Positions 26,466 through 35,685 of a stretch of DNA of 64,000 nucleotides are shown piece after piece. The notes below the pieces were generated by a model that worked only from the letters and a program-made list of their open reading frames with translations, was not told where the DNA came from and ran no database searches. The position numbers and the translations under genes are program-made. The DNA comes from Pedobacter chitinilyticus (GTDB taxonomy: Bacteria; Bacteroidota; Bacteroidia; Sphingobacteriales; Sphingobacteriaceae), in the NCBI RefSeq assembly GCF_003313385.1, contig NZ_QMHN01000003.1, positions 372,001 to 436,000 of the forward strand, written 5' to 3'. Positions within the stretch are counted from its first letter, which is position 1; each line of letters starts with the position of its first letter.

Positions 26466-27716
26466 CTATTGATTGGAAAGCACAAGTAGTTCTAAATCTT
26501 TGTACGGTAGGTTATACATCGTGGCCAAATCTTTATTGGTTAAGTGGCCTTGGTAACAATATAGCCCTTCTCTAATGCCTGGTTTGCTCCAAACCATGTT
26601 CATTAGCCCACCCATATCACCAATATCTACCAAAATAGGTGCAAAGATATTTGTTAGGGCATAAGAGGCGGTACGAGGAACCCTTGATGCAATATTTGGA
26701 ACACAGTAATGAATCACATCGTGTTTTACAAAAGTTGGTTCTTTGTGGTCGGTTACTTCCGAGGTTTCAAAGCATCCGCCTTGATCTATACTTACATCGA
26801 CCACCACCGAGTGTGGTTTCATTCTGGCCACGGTTTCTTCCATTACCACACATGGGCTGCGGCCATGTTCTGAGCGTATGGCGCCAATCACCACATCGCA
26901 GGTAGTAATGGCCTTGCCCAGTACAATGGGTTGCATTACCGAGGTAAAAACCCTGCTGCCTAAATTATTTTGGAGCCTTCTCAACTTAAAAATTGAACTG
27001 TCAAAAACCTTCACTTCAGCACCCAACGACAGCGCCGTTCTTGCAGCATATTCGCCAACAGTGCCCGCGCCTAAAATAACAATTTCGGTAGGGGGAACAC
27101 CTGTGAATCCGCCCAACATTAAGCCTTTTCCGCCAAAGGCGCTACTTAAGTACTCGGCTGCGATGAAAATAGAGGTAGCCCCAACAATTTCGCTCATGGC
27201 ACGAACTACCGTAAGCACATTTCCTTCATCACGGATGTTCTCAAAACATAAAGCATTAATTTTTTTCTGTAACAAACCTTTAAGCACTTCTGCTTTTAAG
27301 GTACCAATTTGCAAAGCAGAAATTAGCGTTTGCCCCTTGTGCATCATGCTTATTTCTTCCAAGGTTGGTGGAGCAATTTTCACAATAATATCTGCCGCCC
27401 ACACATCTTTTTTGTTGAATGAAATTTGGGCACCTTGTTCACTGTAATCCTTGTCACTAAAATTTGCGCCATCTCCAGCACCAGCCTCTAAAACAACCTT
27501 GTGCCCATTATTTACCAAAAGGGCTACCGATAAGGGTGTTAAAGCAATCCTACATTCCTGATAGGATATTTCTTTTGGGATGCCAATAAACAAACTGTTG
27601 CTTTTTTTTCCGGTTTCAAGCATTGCTTCTTGGGTTTGAAATAATCCCCTTTGAGCAATGGCAGCCATTTCATCGCGAAGTCCTGTAGCCATTATTGATG
27701 GTATAGTTTTAAGCAT
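26466..27716 (-). CDS. ald: alanine dehydrogenase
   Basis: An NAD-dependent enzyme converting L-alanine to pyruvate and ammonia. It has 416 residues, slightly longer than the Bacillus enzyme (about 370) through an N-terminal extension, as is usual in Bacteroidota. Signatures are FIGIPKEISYQECRIALTP with the substrate Lys/Arg, the NAD Rossmann motif VILGAGTVGEYAARTALSLGA, SVVVDVSIDQGGCFETSE and NIASRVPRTASYALTNI. PntA transhydrogenase alpha shares the fold but lacks this C-terminus. The dipeptidase gene follows after 3 bp, suggesting use of alanine released from wall peptides. No matching -33/-7 promoter was found upstream. Confidence 0.93.
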   Translation of the reverse strand: MLKTIPSIMATGLRDEMAAIAQRGLFQTQEAMLETGKKSNSLFIGIPKEISYQECRIALTPLSVALLVNNGHKVVLEAGAGDGANFSDKDYSEQGAQISFNKKDVWAADIIVKIAPPTLEEISMMHKGQTLISALQIGTLKAEVLKGLLQKKINALCFENIRDEGNVLTVVRAMSEIVGATSIFIAAEYLSSAFGGKGLMLGGFTGVPPTEIVILGAGTVGEYAARTALSLGAEVKVFDSSIFKLRRLQNNLGSRVFTSVMQPIVLGKAITTCDVVIGAIRSEHGRSPCVVMEETVARMKPHSVVVDVSIDQGGCFETSEVTDHKEPTFVKHDVIHYCVPNIASRVPRTASYALTNIFAPILVDIGDMGGLMNMVWSKPGIREGLYCYQGHLTNKDLATMYNLPYKDLELLVLSNQ

Positions 27717-27863
27717 TGAAGATACGAAAAACTAAGAGATTTTGTCGAAATCATCTTTACAAAATCAATTCTTTAGATGAAGCATACTATTTAAACCAAA
27801 AGAGGGGTAACAAATTCGTAATCAACTGATATGTTAATAAGTAAACTAAATATTTATAAGGAT

Positions 27864-29729
27864 ATGAAAACAACTTTTACAATTAGCATCATATTGATTT
27901 CAGTACAAATCGGATTTGCGCAAGAAAACAAATTAAAGCTATCATTGGGAGCGGGACTAGCTAACGCCAGCAGCGAAAATAAAGAGATGGGAATGGGCAA
28001 TGGTTTAAATCTGCAGGCAGATGCCTTTGTGCCTCTTCACAGCAAAGGGAGCAATTTTGCTTTAGGACTAAATGTTTTGGGTAACTATGCCTCATTAAAA
28101 AATCCCTCTCCAGACAATACTTTAGTGGCAGGACAATATCAAATTTATAACGGAAACTTGTCGGTTACTTCCCAAAAAGGAGCGGCCTCCTCCAGTTTTT
28201 CAGGAATGTTGGGGGTTCAGGCAAGTGTTTCCTTTGGAAAAATCAACTTTTCTCCATCCATCAATTCGGGCTATTTAAGGGTTAAGCAAAACGGTTTTGT
28301 ACAAACAGGAAATGCAACCATTAATGGCCAAAACCAACAGTTGGCATTGGTGAAGTCTGAAGCGAAAAGCAGCAGTGGCCTTGCCTTTAAGCCTCAATTA
28401 AAGATAGGTTATGCGCTTAATTCGAATCTTTCACTATTTGTTAGTCCAGCCATGTGGTTAGGGCCCGAAATGAGCCATATCACTTCACAACGTGTACCAC
28501 AAGGCGGATTCAATGAGAAGAAAATGTATGAAGTCAGTCAATTAGCCAACAGCACTTGGGAGAACAAAGTAAACACCAGCAGGTACAATTTTATGGAGGT
28601 GAATTTTGGCTTGGCACTATCCATAGGAAAAACCAAAGGGAGCAAAGGAGGTTCTGGTGCGACTTCATCTTCTTATGCCGCCAGAGTGATGCCAAGCTTA
28701 GGAAACACCACAACCGAACAAGATTCGGTAACCACAGCAAACCGTCTATCGATGACACCTACCAGTACTCGCCAAACGCCAAATACTTCTTTTGGCGCCA
28801 AAGCACAAGCCAATGAAACGGTCAATCCTGTTTATGAGGACAAAGGAACAAAAGGCGTAAATCCAATGGCCGAGCAAAAATCTATGCAAGGTAATGGCAC
28901 TACGGCAAGACAGACCCAAGGGAAAACATTTGGTGAGAAAGTTGCAGGAGGGCTTCAGGCCGCGGGGAATTCCATAGTAAATCAATCTGAAAAGGTGACG
29001 ATGAAAGACATGACCATCTCTAAAAAAGTAGATTTGGCTGTTGATCCGAATGGAAAAAGCATCAGCGAAAAAGGACTGAAACGTAATGCAGAAGCGATGG
29101 CTAAACCAGGCCAGCCTATTAAAGGAGTAATTGTAAAGGGCGGTAAAAACCCAGGAGGAAGCATGAATTTGATTTCGAATAACAATGGCGAAATTCTTTT
29201 AGATAACCTTGAAATAGGGAGCTATACGTTTCAAATCAGTGTTCCAGAAGAGCCACAAGGAAAAAGCATTAACGAAAAAGGAGTTAAAAGTAATGTAAAA
29301 GCGATGGCTAAACCAGGCCAGCCGATAGGAGGAATAGTCGTAAAAGGAGGCAAAAACCCAGGGGGGAATTACTTGAATTTATCCGTAGATGGAAATGGAA
29401 AGTTTGATTTTGAAGTATCAGAAAAAGGAAATTATAAATTGGTTGTAGGAAAGGCTATGCCTCAAGTAGGAAAAAGCATCAACGAAAAGGGAGTAAAACG
29501 TAGTGCTGCGAGAAGAAGGGTTGAGGTGTTGAAAAGCAATAAAACGGGAGCTTCAAGTGCCAGCACCAAAGAAGTAAGAACCTACACAGGCGGGCGCAAA
29601 AATGAGCCGCAATCAAAAAGTATTAGCGAGCAAGGAGTTGCTGGGCCCAAAACAAAGGACAAACAAAAAGCAAAGGTTAAAGAAAAAGCCACCAGTGGCC
29701 TTAAGGATGTATTGAAAACGAATGTTTAA
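27864..29729 (+). CDS. secreted protein with beta-barrel-like N-terminus and tandem KSINEKGV repeats
   Basis: A 621-residue protein of unknown function. I use the ATG at 27864 (signal MKTTFTISIILISVQIGFAQ) rather than 27831. Residues about 20-260 look like an outer-membrane beta-barrel (alternating strands such as LKLSLGAGLANAS, FALGLNVLGNYASL, LKIGYALNSNLSLFVSPAMWL). From about 395 on, the motif (G/S)KSI(S/N)E(K/Q)GV occurs four times (DNA near 29052, 29262, 29470 and 29619). The first two copies continue into a nearly identical AMAKPGQPI.G..VKGGKNPGG stretch of about 70 residues per repeat with a CarboxypepD-regulatory-like strand pattern (GEILLDNLEIGSYTFQISV). The C-terminus is basic (Lys-rich). 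The gene ends 2 bp from the convergent tsaE stop. Confidence 0.7.
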   Translation: MKTTFTISIILISVQIGFAQENKLKLSLGAGLANASSENKEMGMGNGLNLQADAFVPLHSKGSNFALGLNVLGNYASLKNPSPDNTLVAGQYQIYNGNLSVTSQKGAASSSFSGMLGVQASVSFGKINFSPSINSGYLRVKQNGFVQTGNATINGQNQQLALVKSEAKSSSGLAFKPQLKIGYALNSNLSLFVSPAMWLGPEMSHITSQRVPQGGFNEKKMYEVSQLANSTWENKVNTSRYNFMEVNFGLALSIGKTKGSKGGSGATSSSYAARVMPSLGNTTTEQDSVTTANRLSMTPTSTRQTPNTSFGAKAQANETVNPVYEDKGTKGVNPMAEQKSMQGNGTTARQTQGKTFGEKVAGGLQAAGNSIVNQSEKVTMKDMTISKKVDLAVDPNGKSISEKGLKRNAEAMAKPGQPIKGVIVKGGKNPGGSMNLISNNNGEILLDNLEIGSYTFQISVPEEPQGKSINEKGVKSNVKAMAKPGQPIGGIVVKGGKNPGGNYLNLSVDGNGKFDFEVSEKGNYKLVVGKAMPQVGKSINEKGVKRSAARRRVEVLKSNKTGASSASTKEVRTYTGGRKNEPQSKSISEQGVAGPKTKDKQKAKVKEKATSGLKDVLKTNV

Positions 29730-29731
29730 TT

Positions 29732-30154
29732 CTATTCTTCCACTTTTGAAAATTCAAATAACCGTTGCCCCTTGTCGGTAACGGTTATTTGAACTTTAAT
29801 ATACGCTCCAGGAAGTAGCTCTTCTACTTTCGACGGCCATTCAACCAAACAATAACTACCGCTGTAAAAATACTCTTCGTAACCAATGTCGTAAGCTTCT
29901 TGCGGGTTTTTAAGCCTGTAGAAATCGAAATGGTAAACAGTGCCATGGCTGCTTTCGTATTCGTTCACGATAGAAAAAGTTGGACTGCTCACCACATCGG
30001 TAACGCCCAAAGCTTCACAAAATGTTTTGATAAAAGTGGTTTTTCCCGCAGCCATTTCTCCTTCAAAAATGAAAAATCTCTGATCATTGGCGTAGCTAAG
30101 AAGTGCTTGAGCTACTTTGGGTAATTCCTCAAGCGTATTAATGGTTAACTGCAT
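29732..30154 (-). CDS. tsaE: tRNA threonylcarbamoyladenosine biosynthesis ATPase TsaE
   Basis: A 140-residue small ATPase that works with TsaB/TsaD in making t6A37 in ANN-decoding tRNAs. The Walker A is GEMAAGKTT (residues 32-40), followed by SPTFSIVNEYES and the Walker B-like HFDFYRLKNPQEAYDIGYEEYF, with the C-terminal LVEWPSKVEELLPGAYIKVQI. All are family hallmarks. The start codon abuts the porX stop, so the two genes are cotranscribed, an arrangement I recall from other Bacteroidota. Confidence 0.93.
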   Translation of the reverse strand: MQLTINTLEELPKVAQALLSYANDQRFFIFEGEMAAGKTTFIKTFCEALGVTDVVSSPTFSIVNEYESSHGTVYHFDFYRLKNPQEAYDIGYEEYFYSGSYCLVEWPSKVEELLPGAYIKVQITVTDKGQRLFEFSKVEE

Positions 30155-31708
30155 TTATTTGGCACTATAAGTTACAATAGGGATAATCATTTCTTCCATA
30201 GAAATGCCTCCGTGCTGAAACGTCTCATTATAATAATTTACAAACTGATTGTAATTGTTCTGGTAAACAAAATACTGGTCTTCTTTGGCAAAAATATAGT
30301 TAGAACTAATATTTACCTTAGGCAATTTCGCTTCATGTGGATTCTTAATCAAAAATACTTCCTTAGGATTGTAATTCAAATTTTTACCTTGTTTGTAGCG
30401 TAAGTTCGTATTGGTACTTCTGTCGCCAATTACTTTGCTCGGTGTTTTTACACGAATAGTGCCGTGGTCGGTGGTAATGATTAGCTTCACACGTTTTTGG
30501 GAAATTTTCTTGATCAAATCTAACAAAGGCGAGTGCTCAAACCACGATAAAGTCAATGATCGATAGGCCGCATCATCGTTTGCAAGTTCTCTAATCATTT
30601 GCATGTCGGTACGAGCGTGAGACAGCATGTCCACAAAGTTGAAAACAATGGCATTAAATTCATTGTGCATCAAATTGTTCACTTGGTCCACTAAGTCTTT
30701 TCCTTGGTCAAAAGTAAGAATCTTGTGGTAGCTGAATTTGCAATCCTTTCTTAAGGAACGCTTAATCTGGTCTTCCAAGAAAGCCTCTTCGTGTAGATTT
30801 TTCCCACCCTCGTCATCATCATTTTGCCATAGGGTAGGGAAACGTTTTTCCATGTCTAAAGGAGTAAGTCCTGAAAAAATGGCGTTTCTAGCGTATTGCG
30901 TAGCGGTAGGTAAAATACTCGAATAGGTATCTTCTTCCTCTAAACGGAAATATTCGCTAATTAATGGGTTAATGATCTTCCACTGGTCATATCTCAAATT
31001 GTCAATTAAAATGAAAAACACGGGGTTTGTATTGTTGATCAGTGGGAACACTTTTTTCTTCAGCAGTTCGTGCGAAAATAAGGGAGCATCAGCACTGCCA
31101 TTAATCCAGTCTAGATAGTGATTTTCCACGAATTTTGAATACTGCATATTAGCCTCTGCCTTTTGCATGGTTAATATTTCATGCATCTGCGGATCATCTA
31201 GCTTCTCCAATTCCAGTTCCCAAAAGACTAGTTTTTTGTACACCTCTACCCATTCATCGTAGCTCAACTTATCGTTAAGCGTCATCCCTAGGCGTCTAAA
31301 ATCTTGTTGGTAGGCGGAAGATGTCTTTGCGCTGACTAATCTTTTATTATCGATCAATTTTTTGATGGTCAGTAGCACCTGTTTCGGATTTACGGGCTTA
31401 ATCAAGTAATCATCTATTTTCGAACCGATGGCATCTTCCATCAAGTTTTCTTCCTCGCTTTTGGTAATTAACACCACAGGGACATCGGAACGGATATTCT
31501 TAATGGCAGAAAGTGTTTCCAGCCCAGTGAGGCCTGGCATGTTCTCATCTAGGAAAACTAAATCAAAATGTTCTTTTGCAAAAGCTTCTAGTGCATCATT
31601 GCCATTCGTAAAAGTGCTTACAGCGTAGCCTTTTTCGTTCAGCAACAAAATATGCGGCTTAAGCAGGTTAATTTCGTCGTCTGCCCATAATATCTTCGTT
31701 TCCTGCAT
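30155..31708 (-). CDS. porX: T9SS response regulator PorX (receiver + PglZ alkaline-phosphatase-like domain)
   Basis: A 517-residue cytoplasmic response regulator controlling type IX secretion genes. The receiver (about 1-120) has the acidic pair D10/D11, the phospho-acceptor D54 (VFLDENMPGL) and Lys in VLITKSEEE. A helical linker follows, then the PglZ domain (about 210-515) with metal-site segments FILIDNLRYDQW, LPTATQYARNAIFSG (candidate nucleophile Thr), FVDMLSHARTD and ITTDHGTIRVK. In Porphyromonas and Flavobacterium PorX pairs with kinase PorY, and the PglZ part is an oligonucleotide phosphodiesterase. PorY is not in this window, but the T9SS-type tail of the protein at 55895-57448 fits a T9SS-bearing organism. 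Confidence 0.93.
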   Translation of the reverse strand: MQETKILWADDEINLLKPHILLLNEKGYAVSTFTNGNDALEAFAKEHFDLVFLDENMPGLTGLETLSAIKNIRSDVPVVLITKSEEENLMEDAIGSKIDDYLIKPVNPKQVLLTIKKLIDNKRLVSAKTSSAYQQDFRRLGMTLNDKLSYDEWVEVYKKLVFWELELEKLDDPQMHEILTMQKAEANMQYSKFVENHYLDWINGSADAPLFSHELLKKKVFPLINNTNPVFFILIDNLRYDQWKIINPLISEYFRLEEEDTYSSILPTATQYARNAIFSGLTPLDMEKRFPTLWQNDDDEGGKNLHEEAFLEDQIKRSLRKDCKFSYHKILTFDQGKDLVDQVNNLMHNEFNAIVFNFVDMLSHARTDMQMIRELANDDAAYRSLTLSWFEHSPLLDLIKKISQKRVKLIITTDHGTIRVKTPSKVIGDRSTNTNLRYKQGKNLNYNPKEVFLIKNPHEAKLPKVNISSNYIFAKEDQYFVYQNNYNQFVNYYNETFQHGGISMEEMIIPIVTYSAK

Positions 31709-31827
31709 GTTATTTCCTTTTTTTGTAAATTAAGAGATTAAAAAGCGCTTGGCTTTTCTACTGTCGATAAAAATAGCAATTTTTGTACCGCAATAAATAA
31801 AGTTGGTCGTTTTTAGTTTCCAGTTGG

Positions 31828-31864
31828 CAACGTTCCAACATTATCGCCTTTCAACGTTCCAACA
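31828..31864. repeat. two direct repeats CAACGTTCCAACA, 24 bp apart
   Basis: The 13-mer occurs at 31828-31840 and 31852-31864, just before the HD-domain gene. The first lies in a near-palindrome GTTGGCAACGTTCCAAC. It could be a regulator site or a short simple-sequence repeat. Confidence 0.5.
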
Positions 31865-31873
31865 AATTAAAAA

Positions 31874-33097
31874 ATGAACAAAAAGAAAATCATTAACGAC
31901 CCCGTCTACGGTTTCATCACCATTCCCTCGGAACTAGTTTTTGACCTCATTTCGCATCCTTATTTCCAACGCCTAAGGTATATTAAGCAGTTGGCCATGA
32001 CGCATATTGTTTATCCTGGAGCATTGAACACCAGGTTTCATCATGCTTTGGGTGCAATGCACCTCATGAGCTTAGCCATTGAAGTGCTTAAAAACAAAGG
32101 TCACGAAATTAGTTCTGAAGAAGAAGAGGCGGCTACGATTGCTATTTTACTGCACGATATTGGCCACGGCCCTTTTTCACATGCCTTGGAACACACCTTG
32201 GCTAGGGGAATTAAGCACGAAGACATTTCCCTGTTAATGATGAACAAGCTCAATGAAGAATTTGGCGGAAGGCTTAGCAAGGCCATTAGCATCTTTAAAG
32301 GACATTACCCTCGAAAATTTTTCTGTCAGCTCATTTCCGGTCAAGTTGATTTAGATAGGATGGATTATCTTAATCGCGATAGCTTTTATACTGGCGTAAG
32401 CGAAGGCGTTATCAGTTTCGATCGGATCATTAAAATGTTCAACATAGCTGATGATCAATTGGTGATCGAAGAAAAGGGAATTTATTCGGTAGAGAAATTT
32501 TTAATTGCCCGCAGGCTGATGTATTGGCAGGTTTACCTTCATAAAACCGTTATTGCTGGGGAGCAACTTTTGGTGAAAATATTAGAAAGAGCAAAGCAAC
32601 TTACCTCCAAAGGAGAAGTTCTTTTTGCTACGCCTGCACTTCAACATTTCCTTCAAAAAGAGGTGAGTGAAACTAATTTTTTTCAAGAGGAGGTTCATTT
32701 GGCGCAATTTGCCAAACTGGATGACCAAGATATTTATGCTTCCATTAAAGTTTGGACGGATAGCAATGATGTCATCCTGTCTAGGTTGTGCCGAATGCTG
32801 AGCGCTAGAAAACTTTATAAGGTAGAAATTAGCAATGATCCTCCAGATCCTCAACGTGTAAAACAATTAAGGTCTAATATTGCTCAAAAATTGGAGATCG
32901 GTGAAGATGATCTCAAATATTTTGTATTTACGGACACCATTACCAATAGGGCCTATAATGCCGAGAGCAGTAATATTAATATTTTATTGAAAAATGGCAC
33001 CTTGCTAGATATAGCAAAAGCCTCTGATTTATCTAATTTAGAATCATTAGATAAAACGGTTAAGAAGCACATACTGTGCTACGTGAGAGATATTTAG
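31874..33097 (+). CDS. HD-domain phosphohydrolase (dNTPase/SAMHD1-like)
   Basis: A 407-residue cytosolic HD-superfamily protein. The metal site is H..HD..D: FQRLRYIKQLAMTHIVYPGALNTRFHHALGAMHL with the first His, ILLHDIGHGPFSHALEH with HD, and LDRMDYLNRDSFYTG with the later Asp. This arrangement resembles the deoxynucleotide triphosphohydrolase group. Nucleotide hydrolysis is likely but untested. It is divergent from porX and precedes lpxD by 102 bp. A direct repeat pair lies 10 bp upstream of the ATG. Confidence 0.87.
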   Translation: MNKKKIINDPVYGFITIPSELVFDLISHPYFQRLRYIKQLAMTHIVYPGALNTRFHHALGAMHLMSLAIEVLKNKGHEISSEEEEAATIAILLHDIGHGPFSHALEHTLARGIKHEDISLLMMNKLNEEFGGRLSKAISIFKGHYPRKFFCQLISGQVDLDRMDYLNRDSFYTGVSEGVISFDRIIKMFNIADDQLVIEEKGIYSVEKFLIARRLMYWQVYLHKTVIAGEQLLVKILERAKQLTSKGEVLFATPALQHFLQKEVSETNFFQEEVHLAQFAKLDDQDIYASIKVWTDSNDVILSRLCRMLSARKLYKVEISNDPPDPQRVKQLRSNIAQKLEIGEDDLKYFVFTDTITNRAYNAESSNINILLKNGTLLDIAKASDLSNLESLDKTVKKHILCYVRDI

Positions 33098-33164
33098 CTT
33101 TTTTTAACAAAATAATGAACCAAAAATCTCGTTATTTGGTCTTATCAAGACACAATACGGATAA

Positions 33165-33195
33165 TTTGTTCATATCAATTTAACATTTAACTTTG
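33165..33195 (+). promoter_or_regulatory. strong promoter of the lpx operon, very close to the start codon
   Basis: TTTG (33165-33168), then 19 bp, then TAACTTTG (33188-33195) match the Bacteroidota -33/-7 consensus closely. The -7 box ends 4 bp before the lpxD ATG at 33200, which puts the expected transcription start at or next to the start codon (leaderless mRNA). Confidence 0.7.
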
Positions 33196-33199
33196 TAGG

Positions 33200-34273
33200 A
33201 TGCAATTTACTGCCAAGCAGATAGGCGAATTTTTAAATGGAACCATAGAAGGCGATGAAAACGCTCAAGTGAGTACGCTTTCTAAAATAGAAGATGGCGC
33301 TGCTGGCTCTCTTTGCTTCTTATCTAATCCCAAATACGAAAATTATCTTTATAAAACAGAAGCGTCTGTAGTCATCGTTTCCCAAGATTTTGTGGCTTTA
33401 CAGCCTATAAAAAGTACCTTGGTGAAAGTGAAGGATCCTTACAGTGCTTTTTCTATTTTGTTGGATAAATACAACGAAGTGCTGAACATGAGCAAAGACG
33501 AAGTTGGAATTCACAACTCATCTTATGTTCATCCCACAGCGAAAATTGGCCAAAATGTGTATATCGGTCCATTTTGTTGTGTAGAAGAAAACGTAGAGAT
33601 TGGCGATAACACCAAGATACATGCGCAAACCTACATTGGTGCGGATACCAAAGTAGGCGCAGAAGGAGTAATTTTTCCTGGGGTAAAGCTCTATAAGCAT
33701 ACAGTAGTAGGCAATAGGGTAATTATCCATGCTAATGCAGTGATTGGTAGCGATGGTTTTGGCTTTGCGCCTCAAGTCGATGGCTCTTATAATAAAATAG
33801 CCCAAATTGGGAATGTGGTGATCGAAGATGATGTGGAGATTGGAGCTAATACCACGATTGATAGAGCAACCATGGGATCTACCTACGTACGCAAAGGCGT
33901 TAAGTTAGATAACCTGATACAGATTGCACATAACGTAGATGTGGGATCGCACTCGGTGGTTGCGGCTCAAAGCGGAATTTCTGGCAGCACCAAGCTGGGA
34001 GAAAATTCGGTGATTGGCGGTCAAGTGGGTATTGCTGGCCACCTAACTTTGGGTAAAGGAACCCAAGTTGGCGCACAGGCAGGAATAAATTTTGATACCG
34101 AAGAAAATAAACAATGGCATGGAAGTCCGGCCCAACCCTTAAAGGAGTGGATGCGCTCAACCGTGATATTTAAGAAGTTGCCAGAAGTTGACAAAAGAGT
34201 ACGAGAATTAGAAGCTAAGATAGCGAATCTTACAGCTATCATTGAGAAATTGACAACAACACAAACACAATAA
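33200..34273 (+). CDS. lpxD: UDP-3-O-(3-hydroxyacyl)glucosamine N-acyltransferase LpxD
   Basis: The third lipid A step: it adds the N-linked hydroxyacyl chain using acyl-ACP. It has 357 residues. The N-terminal uridine-binding domain (about 1-100; AGSLCFLSNPKYENYLY) is followed by hexapeptide repeats forming the left-handed beta helix (VGIHNSSYVHPTAKIGQNV onward). Characteristic motifs are IGSDGFGFAPQVDGSYNKI with the catalytic-region His nearby (IAHNVDVGSHSV) and GQVGIAGHLTLG. The C-terminal helix (VDKRVRELEAKIANLTAIIE) is the LpxD trimer coiled coil. The stop overlaps the next ATG by one base. Confidence 0.96.
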   Translation: MQFTAKQIGEFLNGTIEGDENAQVSTLSKIEDGAAGSLCFLSNPKYENYLYKTEASVVIVSQDFVALQPIKSTLVKVKDPYSAFSILLDKYNEVLNMSKDEVGIHNSSYVHPTAKIGQNVYIGPFCCVEENVEIGDNTKIHAQTYIGADTKVGAEGVIFPGVKLYKHTVVGNRVIIHANAVIGSDGFGFAPQVDGSYNKIAQIGNVVIEDDVEIGANTTIDRATMGSTYVRKGVKLDNLIQIAHNVDVGSHSVVAAQSGISGSTKLGENSVIGGQVGIAGHLTLGKGTQVGAQAGINFDTEENKQWHGSPAQPLKEWMRSTVIFKKLPEVDKRVRELEAKIANLTAIIEKLTTTQTQ

Positions 34274-35685
34274 TGAACGTTAAGCAAAGAACTATTAAAG
34301 GCGAAATCTCGGTTAAAGGCGTTGGACTTCACACCGGAGCGAATGTAACCTTGACTTTTTGCCCGGCACCAGAAAATCACGGCTTTAAATTTCAGCGGGT
34401 GGATTTGCCCGGAGAACCAATAATCGATGCAGATTGTGACAACGTAACCGACACCGCTAGGGGAACTACCATTTCTCAAAACGGAGCAAGCGTTAGTACG
34501 GTCGAGCACGTAATGGCCTCTTTGGTGGGTATGGACCTAGATAACGTTCTGATCAAAGTTGACGGTCCAGAAACCCCAATTATGGATGGAAGTTCCATCA
34601 AATTTATTGAGGTATTGGAACAGATTGGCAGCACTTTGCAAAGCGCCGATAGAGAGTACTATACCATTCCTCATAACATTACTTATACCGAACCAGAGAG
34701 AAGCGTAGAAATTGTAGCGATGCCCTTAGACGATTACCGTTTTACGTGTATGATCGACTATAACTCTCCAGTATTGGGCAGCCAACACGCAGGAATTACC
34801 AGTATTGGCGAGTTCAAAAAAGAAATCGCTTCTTGTCGTACTTTCTGTTTTTTACACGAGTTAGAATATCAGTTACAGCATAACCTGATCAAAGGTGGCG
34901 ATTTGAACAATGCAATCGTTATTGTAGACAAGGAAGTTACCCAAGACGAGTTAAGACACCTAGCTAAGATCTTCAATAGAGAAGAAATAGATGTTGCGCC
35001 ACAGGGTATTTTAAATAACATGGAGCTACGCTACCAAAATGAGCCTGCCCGTCATAAACTATTGGACATGATTGGAGATTTGGCTTTGGTAGGGATGCAC
35101 TTAAAAGGTCATATTATGGCCGCTAGACCAGGGCATGCTGCCAATGTAGCTTTTGCAAAAAAGATTAAAGCTGCGATCAAAAAAGACAAAGGTAAAAAGA
35201 AAACGACTGCTTATGACGTTAACGCTAAGCCTCTTTTCGATACGGTAGAAGTCATGAAGATTTTACCACACAGACAACCGTTCTTGTTTGTGGACAAGGT
35301 GATGGAACTATCGAAAACCCACGTGGTAGGTGTTAAAAACGTAACCATGAATGAGGAGTTTTTCAAAGGACATTTTCCTGGGGCTCCTGTATTTCCAGGA
35401 GTGTTACAAATTGAAGCGATGGCCCAAACGGGAGGCATATTGGTGTTGAGTACCGTGCCAGATCCAGAAAATTACCTTACCTACTTCCTTAAAATTGATA
35501 ACGTTCGTTTCAGAGCGCAAGTGCTACCTGGTGATACCATCGTTTTTAGATGCGATTTGGTAGAACCTATCCGTAGAGGGATTGCCCAAATGAAAGGCGT
35601 AGGAATGGTTGGCGACAGAATAGCCGTTGAAGCAGAAATGATGGCACAAATAGTTAAAGTAAAAGACAGCGAAACCACAAAATGA
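34273..35685 (+). CDS. lpxC: bifunctional UDP-3-O-acyl-N-acetylglucosamine deacetylase / (3R)-hydroxyacyl-ACP dehydratase (LpxC-FabZ fusion)
   Basis: A 470-residue fusion typical of Bacteroidota. Residues about 1-305 are LpxC, the zinc deacetylase committing to lipid A. H79 is in VSTVEHVMASL, and the His/Asp pair sits in RHKLLDMIGDLALVG. Residues about 318-465 are FabZ, a hot-dog dehydratase (ILPHRQPFLFVDKV and GHFPGAPVFPGVLQIEAMAQ with catalytic His and Glu). The fusion ties lipid A and fatty-acid synthesis at one protein. It starts on the last base of the lpxD stop and overlaps lpxA by 4 bp (ATGA). Confidence 0.96.
   Translation: MNVKQRTIKGEISVKGVGLHTGANVTLTFCPAPENHGFKFQRVDLPGEPIIDADCDNVTDTARGTTISQNGASVSTVEHVMASLVGMDLDNVLIKVDGPETPIMDGSSIKFIEVLEQIGSTLQSADREYYTIPHNITYTEPERSVEIVAMPLDDYRFTCMIDYNSPVLGSQHAGITSIGEFKKEIASCRTFCFLHELEYQLQHNLIKGGDLNNAIVIVDKEVTQDELRHLAKIFNREEIDVAPQGILNNMELRYQNEPARHKLLDMIGDLALVGMHLKGHIMAARPGHAANVAFAKKIKAAIKKDKGKKKTTAYDVNAKPLFDTVEVMKILPHRQPFLFVDKVMELSKTHVVGVKNVTMNEEFFKGHFPGAPVFPGVLQIEAMAQTGGILVLSTVPDPENYLTYFLKIDNVRFRAQVLPGDTIVFRCDLVEPIRRGIAQMKGVGMVGDRIAVEAEMMAQIVKVKDSETTK

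Noticed and set aside
26878..27447. 189-residue open frame antisense to alanine dehydrogenase
   Set aside because: It lies wholly inside a confident gene, with no family resemblance or start signals.
25776..27716. Glycopeptide resistance (van) cluster
   Set aside because: Only a VanX-like dipeptidase is present, with no VanH/VanA ligase or VanRS; alanine dehydrogenase points to wall-peptide salvage.
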